NCBI GenBank assembly: GCA_905209725.1
Contig: CAJLTZ010000037.1
Span: 1 to 22,700 of the forward strand
DNA length: 22,700 nucleotides
Direction of reading: 5' to 3'
Origin: an uncultured Muribaculaceae bacterium
GTDB lineage: Bacteria; Bacteroidota; Bacteroidia; Bacteroidales; Muribaculaceae
Positions 1-7,601 of this stretch are shown piece after piece. Numbering within the stretch: the stretch's first letter is position 1; the number at the start of each line of letters is the position of its first letter. The notes beneath the pieces are model-generated. The model was not told where the DNA came from. It saw nothing but the letters and a program-made list of their open reading frames with translations, and ran no database searches. Position numbers and translations under genes: made by a program.

Positions 1-88
1 ATGAGGCACATCTGCGACCCCTGCGTTAACATTTTTTGTGGGATGGGGTCTTAGAATGATAACAAATGAATAGGGATGGTTTTGGGAA

Positions 89-757
89 TTAATATTGCTC
101 GAAATTATAGACAGTGCCTTTTGAAACCACTCCCTCCTCATCCATGCCGGTGATGTGGGAGATGATGAATGGATGGTCGAGCAAACCCGAGGAGTTGCCG
201 TCCATGTCGCATTCCTCTGAGACAAAGATGTTGGCAGGGGTGCTGATACCCTTCAAATAGTATTCATTGGAGTGTGAGCGTCCGGCGGCATCCGTGATCA
301 TCTCAGTCTTGCAGATTATCACTGGGCCAAGAAATTTATTCTCAGGATAAGTGAAATTCCACGATGTGGTGTAACACTTTTCATTGCTCCCCTTTCCTTT
401 GCATTCTGTGGCGGAATACGAAGTGGAGGAGTCCTTGAAACTCGTGTATAGCGGCGTGCACTCCATCAGAAAACTGCCCTCGGAGGCTACCGATGTGGAG
501 AGGTAAGCCGGTTCGCCGGTGAAGGGATTGAGGATTTTCAGCCAGTCGCCTTCTTGTCCGAGCATCTCGAAGCAATCATTGTAATATGCTTTTCCTACGA
601 TTTTGGCCGAAGTGGATGGCTGCTGGCGGATGTTGGCAGAAGATGATGAAACAAACACAGCGTCGACTCCCGTTTCCTGAGCGGATGCAGAGAATGCCAC
701 AAAAGTCATTACTAAAGCGGCTAAAAGCGTGAATGCTTTTATGTTGGATTTTGTCAT
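89..757 (-). CDS. Secreted SH3-domain hypothetical protein
   Basis: The 222-residue product starts with a clear signal peptide: a positively charged start, a hydrophobic stretch to about residue 25, and a likely cleavage after SASA. Residues about 32-92 fit a bacterial SH3 (SH3_3) domain, with the typical ANIRQQPSTSAKIVGKA start and a GDWLKI turn. Such domains often bind peptidoglycan or cell-wall peptides. The C-terminal 130 residues contain five of the protein's six cysteines and match nothing I recognise. There is no T9SS sorting tail, so a periplasmic or outer-membrane-associated location is likelier than surface export. It is downstream of the glycosyltransferase at 851-1687 after a 93-base gap with no convincing promoter. 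The SH3 call is fairly sure; the role is unknown. Confidence 0.75.
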   Translation of the reverse strand: MTKSNIKAFTLLAALVMTFVAFSASAQETGVDAVFVSSSSANIRQQPSTSAKIVGKAYYNDCFEMLGQEGDWLKILNPFTGEPAYLSTSVASEGSFLMECTPLYTSFKDSSTSYSATECKGKGSNEKCYTTSWNFTYPENKFLGPVIICKTEMITDAAGRSHSNEYYLKGISTPANIFVSEECDMDGNSSGLLDHPFIISHITGMDEEGVVSKGTVYNFEQY

Positions 758-850
758 AAGGTGAATTTTTTTGTTAGATTTTATTGAATTTTTACGAAGA
801 TATACAAAATATCTGGTTCCGGCAAATTACAGATTCTTTTGGGCTATAAA

Positions 851-1687
851 TCATTCATTTTGTGCAGATGCTGAGTCTGCCAGAATGGAATGTAGTGTTT
901 TTGTGGCGTGAGTGCGTTTTGTGTTTTGTCGGATTTCATTGTTGATTCGCCATGCCTCGGCATTAACATAGGGTCGCGAATGATCCAGATGCAATGTTAC
1001 CGCGCTATATCGAATCTGGCGGGGACGAATCCCGGCATTCACAAGCCGTTCTCCAAGTTCACGGTCCTCGCCGCCATATTGCATACGCTCATCAAACCCG
1101 TTTGCAGCAACAATGTCAGCCTTCCACCCGGAAGAATTCATCCCGTTCCATGAAGCGCGTGCCGGGGTGATATGGTTCATCAGCCATGCCCAGGCCGCCG
1201 AACGGAAAAGCTTTGAAGCCTTGAATTTCATTTTAAGACCATTCCGGCGCAGCCATTTGAGTGAATGCACCCGCCCGGAAGTCACATCTTCCTGAGTGAT
1301 AAGCTCGCTGATGGCCATAGGCAATTTGAAATATCCCCCGCTCAGAAACCTGCCCTGCGCTGCATAACGTTCATGCACGGCAAGAAAATCAGCGCGTGGA
1401 ATGCAGTCCTGGTCGGTAAAGACAAGATAGTCGGATTCGGCTGCAAGGATAGCCTTGTTGAGGATGGCTGTCTTGCGGAATCCTTTATCCTCATGCCAGA
1501 CATGCTTGATAGGCAATGATTTGGCATACCGCTCAATTAGTTTGCGCGTTTCCGTGCCGCTGCCATCATCGGCTATGATAATCTCATCGGCAGGACGCGA
1601 CTGCGACATATATCCCCAGAGCGTTTTCTCGAGCCAGCGGGGATTATTGTATGTGGATATGATAACGCCGATCCGGGAAGGTTTCAT
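851..1687 (-). CDS. Family 2 glycosyltransferase (GT-A fold)
   Basis: The product has 278 residues and no signal peptide. The N-terminus IGVIISTYNNPRWLEKTL is the standard opening of a GT2 Rossmann-like domain. An IIADDGSG motif lies at residues 38-44 and a DxD-like TDQD metal/nucleotide-sugar motif at 91-94. The C-terminal GFDERM...GGEDRE segment (about 197-210) matches the galactosyltransferase-type C-terminal region (Glyco_transf_7C) with its acidic catalytic-base motif. It should transfer a sugar from a nucleotide donor at the cytoplasmic face of the inner membrane. Its ATG overlaps the TGA of the upstream kinase gene, implying translational coupling. With an LPS kinase as partner, LPS core assembly is the likeliest pathway; donor and acceptor cannot be read from sequence. 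Confidence 0.88.
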   Translation of the reverse strand: MKPSRIGVIISTYNNPRWLEKTLWGYMSQSRPADEIIIADDGSGTETRKLIERYAKSLPIKHVWHEDKGFRKTAILNKAILAAESDYLVFTDQDCIPRADFLAVHERYAAQGRFLSGGYFKLPMAISELITQEDVTSGRVHSLKWLRRNGLKMKFKASKLFRSAAWAWLMNHITPARASWNGMNSSGWKADIVAANGFDERMQYGGEDRELGERLVNAGIRPRQIRYSAVTLHLDHSRPYVNAEAWRINNEIRQNTKRTHATKTLHSILADSASAQNE

Positions 1688-2445
1688 AACTCGAGTTTGA
1701 AATGGATGGTATGTTTTTTACCGAATTTTTTCCAGAAATTAGCGCGTACCTCAAGGGCATAATCCACCCACTTGGCAGGTTCCTCTCCCCTCGCACGTGC
1801 ATACTCTTCCACCATAAGGGTGAAGAAACGCTTCGGCCCCCAGAGGCGGCGCATATTGGCCACGCCTTCCCGCATCGTGACAGGTTGGCCGAAGCGCATC
1901 CTGTTGATATCCACCAAGGAGAACAGGTGTTTCCCCTCCTCAGTGACCCGGAAAAGGATATTGCCGGGGGAATAGTCAAGGTGCATCACATTCTTTTCAT
2001 GGAGACGGGCCGTGAATCTGCCGAAATGGCGGGCAAGGCTCTCATACGTTCCTTCTGCGGCATTGCCGGCCTCTTTCAGTGTGTGCTCATATGGGCAATG
2101 CAGACTTACAAACCAACTGTAAGCAAGAATTCCGAAGTGGCGCTCCTCGATATATGCAATAGGCGTGGGAGTGTCAATACCGGCTTCGAGCAACTGAGCC
2201 GGATACCGGTAAGCTCGTTCACCTTTAGGTTTGCGGAGTCCGGATGAATATACAAAACGATTGATGCCTGTAGGCACTCTGTAACGCTTCACATTAAGCA
2301 TAGTGCCGTCGGGCGCCTTGATGCGTCGCACCACATTGCGGTCCTCATAAATCACCTCCCCGGAGGAGTCGAAAGTGGCTGGAAGATTGGCTATGAAATC
2401 GTGAAGATGCCTGTAATCGTTATTGTAAGCCTTTATTCGTGTCAT
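1684..2445 (-). CDS. Lipopolysaccharide core / Kdo kinase family protein (WaaP/KdkA-like)
   Basis: The 253-residue product has a small eukaryotic-like kinase fold typical of LPS kinases. A probable ATP-binding lysine sits in NVKRYRV (K53). The catalytic loop HLDYSPGN occupies residues 155-162, with Asp156 as the expected base and Asn162 for metal binding. LVDINRM (about 177-183) takes the place of the DFG metal-binding motif, with Asp179. Enzymes of this family phosphorylate Kdo or heptose in the inner LPS core using ATP, and one core phosphate is typical of Bacteroidales LPS. It starts 13 bases after the cardiolipin-synthase stop and ends in a 4-base overlap with the following glycosyltransferase, so the three are probably co-transcribed. 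Kdo is a likelier acceptor than heptose in this phylum, but that is inference. Confidence 0.82.
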   Translation of the reverse strand: MTRIKAYNNDYRHLHDFIANLPATFDSSGEVIYEDRNVVRRIKAPDGTMLNVKRYRVPTGINRFVYSSGLRKPKGERAYRYPAQLLEAGIDTPTPIAYIEERHFGILAYSWFVSLHCPYEHTLKEAGNAAEGTYESLARHFGRFTARLHEKNVMHLDYSPGNILFRVTEEGKHLFSLVDINRMRFGQPVTMREGVANMRRLWGPKRFFTLMVEEYARARGEEPAKWVDYALEVRANFWKKFGKKHTIHFKLEL

Positions 2446-2458
2446 AGTTCATTATTTC

Positions 2459-3898
2459 TCAGAGAATCGGCGCCACGAGGCGGAGCACTGATTCCAGTCC
2501 GCGCTGCATTATGGGTCGGCGGTGCCAAGAGGTGAGCGAGAGCTTGGTGCAGCGTCCCATATCCTCAAAGAAGATATCTCGCATCCGGGCGTTGATGTCT
2601 TTGTCGTAGATGAGAAGGTTGGCCTCGAAATTATTCTCAAAACTCCGGAAATCGAAGTTGGTGCTACCTGTGGTTACGAAATTATCATCGATGGTCATCA
2701 TCTTGGCATGAATCATTCCGGAATTGTAGAGATACACCTTGATTCCGGCTCGCAGACATTTCGACACATAGGAAAACGAAGCATAACGGAGCATCACGGA
2801 GTCTGGTTTGCGAGGAATCATGATGCGCACGTCGATCTTGGCAAGTGCTGCGGCCTCGAGAGCCTGCATCAGGGAATCGGTGGGCAGGAAATAGGGGGTC
2901 TGAATGTAGATGGAGCGTGTGGCCGACGAGATGGCCTTAAGAAAGCAGAGCGTGAGATTGTGCCATTGCGACATCGGTCCGGATGTGACCAACTGCATGC
3001 CCACGTCATTGTGGAAGTTCACCGGGGCTGCCTTGGGATATTCCATAGGTGAATCGGTTTTCTTGAAATTCCAGTCGACCACAAATGAGAAAATCATTGA
3101 CTCCACAATGTCGCCCTCGAGGCGGAGATGAGTGTCGCGCCAGGGCTGGCGTCCGTCTACTCCTGCATAATACCTGTCGGCGATATTCATGCCGCCCATG
3201 TATCCGATGCGGCCGTCGATAATGACTACCTTGCGGTGGTTACGCCAGTTGATTCGGTTGGCGAATTGAGGGAAGGTCACCTTGAAGAAGGGGTGTGTGT
3301 CCACGCCTGCCTCGCGCATCTTCTTGAAGAAACTGTTGCTCGCCGAGAAGCTCCCCACATGGTCGTAAATCACCTTGACCTCCACCCCCTCTTTGGCTTT
3401 CTGCATCAGTATGTCGGCAATCTCATGGCCTATTTCATCATCGAGGAAGATGTAATACTGCAGGAGGATGGAATGGCGGGCAGCAAGCAGGTCGCGTTTC
3501 AGGGCTGTGAATTTCTCTCTTCCGGTGGTGAATATCTCCACCCGGTTGTTGACAGTATAGAATGATGAGGAGATGTTTCTGGCCAGCTTCACCAGCAAGC
3601 GTTCCGGTCTTGTGAGTTTCTGCTTGTTGAGGTCCACGTGGCGTGGAGCCATCGAGGTGATTATCTTGCGCTTGTTATGGCGTGAGATCATATGCTGCCC
3701 GCGGAGGCTGCGACCGAAAAAGAGGTAGAAAATCAGACCGACAAGGGGCAGGAAGAGCAGCGCGATGGTCCATGCCAGGGCGCGGATGGGGTTACGGTTT
3801 TCCTTCAGGACCACCACCACGCAACTGAGCACAATCGCCGCATAAATCATGAAAATGGCGAAATCAACCCATGTGTGCAGACTTCCGAATGGATACAT
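2459..3898 (-). CDS. cls: Cardiolipin synthase, phospholipase D family
   Basis: The product has two N-terminal transmembrane segments (about residues 10-33 and 40-62) followed by two phospholipase D domains. The first HKD motif, NHRKVVIIDGRIGYMGG, has His221, Lys223 and Asp228. The second, IHAKMMTIDDNFVTTGSTN, has His397, Lys399 and Asp404. Both are complete. Such enzymes join two phosphatidylglycerol molecules, or related phospholipids, into cardiolipin at the inner membrane. I chose the ATG at 3898 (479 residues). The open frame extends upstream to a TTG at 3934, but those 12 extra residues overlie a good promoter match and add nothing family-like. The gene starts the set cls-kinase-glycosyltransferase. 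A phospholipase D of other specificity is possible but less likely given the two transmembrane helices. Confidence 0.9.
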   Translation of the reverse strand: MYPFGSLHTWVDFAIFMIYAAIVLSCVVVVLKENRNPIRALAWTIALLFLPLVGLIFYLFFGRSLRGQHMISRHNKRKIITSMAPRHVDLNKQKLTRPERLLVKLARNISSSFYTVNNRVEIFTTGREKFTALKRDLLAARHSILLQYYIFLDDEIGHEIADILMQKAKEGVEVKVIYDHVGSFSASNSFFKKMREAGVDTHPFFKVTFPQFANRINWRNHRKVVIIDGRIGYMGGMNIADRYYAGVDGRQPWRDTHLRLEGDIVESMIFSFVVDWNFKKTDSPMEYPKAAPVNFHNDVGMQLVTSGPMSQWHNLTLCFLKAISSATRSIYIQTPYFLPTDSLMQALEAAALAKIDVRIMIPRKPDSVMLRYASFSYVSKCLRAGIKVYLYNSGMIHAKMMTIDDNFVTTGSTNFDFRSFENNFEANLLIYDKDINARMRDIFFEDMGRCTKLSLTSWHRRPIMQRGLESVLRLVAPIL

Positions 3899-3903
3899 TG
3901 ACC

Positions 3904-3935
3904 CAAAGTTAGCACAAAAGTGCAAAATATGCAAA
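3904..3935 (-). promoter_or_regulatory. Candidate Bacteroidota-type promoter for cls
   Basis: On the minus strand a perfect -7 element TAACTTTG (3904-3911, consensus TAnnTTTG) is preceded, after a 20-base spacer, by TTTG (3932-3935), which suits the -33 TTG element. Consensus and spacing follow the known vegetative sigma factor of Bacteroides. The predicted transcript would begin within a few bases of the cls ATG at 3898, giving almost no leader. That is unusual, so the match could be chance in AT-rich DNA. Confidence 0.4.
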
Positions 3936-3989
3936 CATCAGAGGATTAAATTGAAAATTGAAAGTTTAAAATGTAGAATTGAGGGATTG

Positions 3990-5003
3990 TTAGATGATAA
4001 AGCGGGCGAGTAGGAGAGCGGCTCTTGTGCCGAGGGGAGATGTCAGGATGAACTTTGCCCGCATTCGTTTTTTGAGCGGGCCTTCATTCCAGAGCGACTG
4101 GTTGCGGCGGATTGCAGCGAAAATCTCCTTGAGTCGGGTGTCGCCGAAAATGCGCTGAAGCAATGGTGCTTGCTCGGCTTTCAACTGTCCTAAATAAGCC
4201 TTTAAGCAGCCGATTGATTCATTGGCTGCGAGGTCGCCGATGAGTGATGTTGCCGCTGCATAGTATCCTTGTTCACGGGCAAAGGTGGCAAGTTGGCGGG
4301 TGATGTCGATGTAGCCAGTGCGGTCCATATTCCAGCGCTTCGTGATAGCATCGGGATTTCCCTGATGATAGAGGAATATCCCTTCTGAGAAAGCCACTTT
4401 CTCGCTTAGACCTAACAGTATCCTTGAATAGAATTCATCTGTGCAAACGAGGTCGGGAGCGCCATTGGCAGGGGCGATGTATCGTTGAGCCTTTTCGAAT
4501 AGTGAGTGGTGGAAAAGCGCGAACCCATGCACTTGCCAGTTGATGCTGAGGGTGAAAGCCTCCCTTCCTGAAATCACTGGATTTGATGCCGCCGGAGTCA
4601 CAGGCATCGGGCACGGGGTGGCGCCTTCTTTGTTCCACGTGGAAAGCAAGGGGACAACGCTTTGAGCATTATGTTTTTCTGCGGCACTCAGCATTTGTGT
4701 GAAACAATCCGGACTCAGAAGATCATCCTGCGACATATAGAACCACCAATCGCCCTGCATACGTTGGAACGCAAAACGCAACGCACGGGACACATAGCGC
4801 TCGTGCTGCTTGAAGAAAACGCGGAAGCGTGAATCCTCGGCTTCCAGGTTGCGAAGGATCTCACGACTGCTGTCAGAACTTCCGTCGTCGATTAGCAAAG
4901 CCTCCCACTCGCCGAAATTCTGGGCAAGAAGCGTGTCGGCAAGGGCACGCAGATATCCGGCACCATTGTAAACGGGTACGATGACACTTATCTTGGGATT
5001 CAT
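3990..5003 (-). CDS. Family 2 glycosyltransferase
   Basis: The 337-residue product begins with KISVIVPVYNGAGYLRALAD, the typical GT2 start. LLIDDGSSDSSREIL holds the nucleotide-binding aspartates (about residues 39-44) and SQDD at 91-94 is the DxD-type metal site. The GT-A domain covers about residues 1-220. The C-terminal 115 residues are mainly helical and end in a hydrophobic segment (GTRAALLLARFII) that may touch the membrane. It probably adds a sugar to LPS core, a surface glycan or a glycolipid. It lies between the DUF3109 gene (46 bases upstream, with a short tandem repeat) and cls (91 bases downstream to its ATG). Donor and acceptor are unknown. Confidence 0.87.
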   Translation of the reverse strand: MNPKISVIVPVYNGAGYLRALADTLLAQNFGEWEALLIDDGSSDSSREILRNLEAEDSRFRVFFKQHERYVSRALRFAFQRMQGDWWFYMSQDDLLSPDCFTQMLSAAEKHNAQSVVPLLSTWNKEGATPCPMPVTPAASNPVISGREAFTLSINWQVHGFALFHHSLFEKAQRYIAPANGAPDLVCTDEFYSRILLGLSEKVAFSEGIFLYHQGNPDAITKRWNMDRTGYIDITRQLATFAREQGYYAAATSLIGDLAANESIGCLKAYLGQLKAEQAPLLQRIFGDTRLKEIFAAIRRNQSLWNEGPLKKRMRAKFILTSPLGTRAALLLARFII

Positions 5004-5018
5004 ATAAGAGGCTTATGG

Positions 5019-5046
5019 AATAAGTGATATGTAATAAGTAATAAGT
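5019..5046. repeat. Short 7-base tandem repeat, four units
   Basis: On the plus strand the units are AATAAGT, GATATGT, AATAAGT, AATAAGT; the second copy differs at several bases. The array fills most of the gap between the DUF3109 stop and the glycosyltransferase ATG at 5003, ending 16 bases before that start codon. It therefore overlaps the leader or ribosome-binding region of the glycosyltransferase. Confidence 0.7.
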
Positions 5047-5049
5047 GGG

Positions 5050-5631
5050 TTATTTGCCTTTCTGGCGCAGGTATTCCTTGGCGGTGAGACAGAGTTCGTC
5101 ATACCATTCCTGACCGAATTCCCTCACCAGCGGGCCCTCAAGAAATTGATATGCGCGCACTCCGAGCCGGCGTCCGTTGACATAGGCGCTGCGACACACC
5201 TTCCAGTGGTGCATGTTGACGGCTGTGAACCCGTCGTATTTTTTCAACCTTACAGGATATAGGCGGCAGGACGAGGGCTTTACATCCGGAATCTTTCCCT
5301 CGCTATAGGCTTTCTCGAGAGCGCAGAGGCATTTGCCTCCGGGTGCATAGCAAGTATACACGCAGTTCTTGCCATCCACAATCTGGGTCACGAGGTCGCC
5401 GTCCTCATCATAATATGAAGCGCCATCCTCCTTGATAGTATTAAGCGAGGATGGTAATAGATAAGGCTCCACATCGGGAAGCACCTTCTCAATCTCTTCT
5501 CGTTCGCTTTCAAGCAGCGGCGCGCCGGCATCTCCATCGATGCAGCAGGCACCGAGGCATGCGTCGAGGTCGCATACGAAAAAATCCTCTATGAGGTCGA
5601 GGCTAACCAAAGTATCTTTAATCTGCAACAT
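5050..5631 (-). CDS. DUF3109 family cysteine-rich protein
   Basis: The product is 193 residues, about the normal size for DUF3109, with no signal peptide, so it is probably cytoplasmic. It carries eleven cysteines. An N-terminal CDLDACLGACC block gives Cys20, 25, 29 and 30. A second group is Cys90, 94, 101 and 103 (NCVYTCYAPGGKCLC), then Cys122 in SSCRLYPV and Cys146 in WKVCRSAY. The arrangement resembles the CxxCxxCC-type metal-binding proteins (YkgJ/UPF0153), so a Zn or Fe-S site is likely. The biochemical function of the family is not known to me. It follows the Plug-family gene by 5 bases and should be on the same transcript, which does not by itself prove a role in secretion. Confidence 0.85.
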   Translation of the reverse strand: MLQIKDTLVSLDLIEDFFVCDLDACLGACCIDGDAGAPLLESEREEIEKVLPDVEPYLLPSSLNTIKEDGASYYDEDGDLVTQIVDGKNCVYTCYAPGGKCLCALEKAYSEGKIPDVKPSSCRLYPVRLKKYDGFTAVNMHHWKVCRSAYVNGRRLGVRAYQFLEGPLVREFGQEWYDELCLTAKEYLRQKGK

Positions 5632-5636
5632 ATTTT

Positions 5637-6923
5637 CTATATGGGGCCGAGGGAGGCATATCCTATCAGGCGGTCGGCACGTGCTCCGGCTGGGCGCAGA
5701 TATACTGCCACACGGTATTCATTTTCTGTTTCATGTTTGTTGCCTTCAATGGCCTCCGTGGAATGAATGCCTGAGGAAGTGGTGGTGACATACTGATAGT
5801 TATAGGCGCCTTGCTTCAGAGGAATCTGTGCCTCATAACGTCCGCGGGCGCGGATGTAGGTCATGCGGTTGAAGTCGGAGTAAAGACCATTGGAGAATTC
5901 TCCGTCAACATATACCTCCCTGCCCGGCATTTCCGGCATATCGAGCGTGAAATGCACAGTGATGTAGTCGGCGCCTATGTCTGAATCGGATGAATTGTAT
6001 TCCCGCACGATAAAGCGTCCGTGCTGAGTGCGGTCATAGGCATATTGCCGTGTGAGACGTTCCTCGTCGGGCTTGAGCCAGACATGATAGTTCGTGCCCA
6101 TATATCGCAGAGAGTCCACATTCATTCCGGGAAATGAATTGCTCACCGATTCAAAACGACGGTATTCATTGGATGCCGGGAAAATCAGGTCGGGCTGATG
6201 ACTGAAAACCAGAGTCTTGCCCTCTACCCGGGCCGGCTGAGGCACTGTGCGGAGAGTTTCACTACGGCCGTTTTGGTCGATGGTGACGATTAGGTCGGCA
6301 TATGGGTTGAGATTGCCGGCTGCGGAGGCGTCAACGCGGAAATCGAGTTGCTGCCAGTCTGAATAGTGGCCACGGTCGGTGCGAGTGGTGTATCCTCCTG
6401 CTATGTGAGCCATTGGCTCCACCACACTGAAACGTGCCTGCAGAATCACATCTTCCGGATTGTCGCGCCTGAACACCTGGAGCAGATAATTCCCGGAATG
6501 GATAATGCGCATATCCGGCGAAGGAATCTCGATGCGGTAATTTATATAATGCACATAAGTGGCTGTGGAGAAGGCATAGTCGTCGATGTCGCCGGAATTG
6601 AAACCGTCTATAAATTCGGAGTCCACGAGGCGCGAGGGCTGCCAGTCGGCATTGCAATGGATGAGTCGCCACTGAAGGTCGGAGAAATCTTCGCCAATCT
6701 CGTCGAAATTAATGATGAGCATATCGTCAGAGCCCATTCTGATTACAGGGGGCGCCATAAAATCATAGGCCACCTGCACTTTAAGGGTCTTGAACTGCGG
6801 GTCAAATATCTGCTGGGCAGTGTTGGTGGCAGATGCCATGACAGAGGTCATCATGGCGGCAATAAGCAGAATCGTGATGAGGAGGGTACTGCTTAAGCGG
6901 GAGAAGAGAGATTTTATTACCAT
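5637..6923 (-). CDS. Type IX secretion system Plug-family protein (DUF5103)
   Basis: The 428-residue product has a signal peptide (residues about 1-31, cleavage near VMASA) and then the DUF5103 pattern: FDPQFKTLKV near the N-terminus, LQWRLIHCNADWQPS, and GYNSGDI-like FIDGFNSGDIDDYAFS followed by YINYRIEIPSPDMRIIHSGN. The C-terminal part contains a CBM48/Ig-like strand set (REVYVDGEFSNG...YQYVTT). In Flavobacterium johnsoniae a protein of this family, Plug, closes the periplasmic side of the giant SprA translocon when PorV is absent. The same role is likely here; SprA and PorV must be encoded elsewhere. Its start overlaps the end of ung by seven bases, and it lies in the same run as gldKLMN, which strengthens the T9SS assignment. 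Confidence 0.85.
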   Translation of the reverse strand: MVIKSLFSRLSSTLLITILLIAAMMTSVMASATNTAQQIFDPQFKTLKVQVAYDFMAPPVIRMGSDDMLIINFDEIGEDFSDLQWRLIHCNADWQPSRLVDSEFIDGFNSGDIDDYAFSTATYVHYINYRIEIPSPDMRIIHSGNYLLQVFRRDNPEDVILQARFSVVEPMAHIAGGYTTRTDRGHYSDWQQLDFRVDASAAGNLNPYADLIVTIDQNGRSETLRTVPQPARVEGKTLVFSHQPDLIFPASNEYRRFESVSNSFPGMNVDSLRYMGTNYHVWLKPDEERLTRQYAYDRTQHGRFIVREYNSSDSDIGADYITVHFTLDMPEMPGREVYVDGEFSNGLYSDFNRMTYIRARGRYEAQIPLKQGAYNYQYVTTTSSGIHSTEAIEGNKHETENEYRVAVYLRPAGARADRLIGYASLGPI

Positions 6924-7585
6924 TCAATAGGAGTTTTGCCTTGAGAAATGAGATATTGGTTGGCCTGGGAGAAATGCTTGCAGCCGAAGAAACCTCGATA
7001 AGCGGAAAGGGGAGAGGGATGAGGGGCTGTGAGCACGAGATGTCGGCTGCGGTCGATGAAAGCGCCTTTGCGGATAGCGTCGCTTCCCCAGAGCATGAAC
7101 ACAATGCCGGAACGCTCCTCTGCAAGACGTCGCACGGCAGCATCTGTCAGCGTTTCCCATCCGATGCCTGAATGCGACTTTGGCTGATGGCAGCGCACCG
7201 TGAGAGAGGAATTCAGCAGGAACACTCCCTGTCGAGCCCATCGTTCAAGATTGCCGTCAGAGGGCACGGGGCGTTCCGTGTCGGATGCAATCTCCTTGAA
7301 GATGTTCTGCAGGGAGGGTGGAATCTGCACTCCGGGGTTGACGGAGAAGCAGAGGCCGTTGGCCTGTCCGGGACCGTGATATGGATCCTGGCCGATGATC
7401 ACCACCTTCACATCCTCGAAAGGGCATGAATCGAAAGCTGCGAAAATGCGCGACGCCGGGGGATAGACCTGTATCCCCGGCGTCTTATATTCAGCGCGAA
7501 CGCGCTCTGTGAGATTCTTGAAATAGGGCTTGTCAAACTCAGACTGTAAAGCCTTACGCCAGCCCTCTTCCATCCTGACGTTCAT
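6917..7585 (-). CDS. ung: Uracil-DNA glycosylase (family 1)
   Basis: The 222-residue product removes uracil from DNA to start base excision repair. The water-activating motif GQDPYHGPGQANGL spans about residues 65-78 with catalytic Asp67. The uracil-pocket region FLLNSSLTV follows, and the DNA-intercalation loop HPSPLSAYRGFFGC has His189. These positions match E. coli Ung (Asp64, His187) closely. I chose the ATG at 7585 (NVRMEEGWR). The open frame runs further upstream to 7696, but that part overlaps the gldN 3' end in another frame and has a composition unlike Ung. The gap from the gldN stop is 16 bases and the gene overlaps the Plug-family gene, so a repair enzyme is carried in a secretion operon, probably for expression linkage only. 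Confidence 0.97.
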   Translation of the reverse strand: MNVRMEEGWRKALQSEFDKPYFKNLTERVRAEYKTPGIQVYPPASRIFAAFDSCPFEDVKVVIIGQDPYHGPGQANGLCFSVNPGVQIPPSLQNIFKEIASDTERPVPSDGNLERWARQGVFLLNSSLTVRCHQPKSHSGIGWETLTDAAVRRLAEERSGIVFMLWGSDAIRKGAFIDRSRHLVLTAPHPSPLSAYRGFFGCKHFSQANQYLISQGKTPIEW

Positions 7586-7601
7586 ATGTGTCAATATATG
7601 T

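Noticed and set aside
16..50. Inverted repeat GACCCC / GGGGTC near the left edge as a terminator for the SH3 gene
   Set aside because: Only six base pairs with a 23-base loop and no T-run; not convincing.
1..54. Tail of a plus-strand gene entering from the left edge
   Set aside because: Seventeen codons without a recognisable motif; cannot be told from chance.
805..812. Promoter -7 element for the SH3 gene (ATATTTTG)
   Set aside because: It misses the TA of the consensus and has no TTG at proper spacing.
3899..3934. TTG start for cls
   Set aside because: The ATG at 3898 gives the expected length, and the added residues cover a promoter match.
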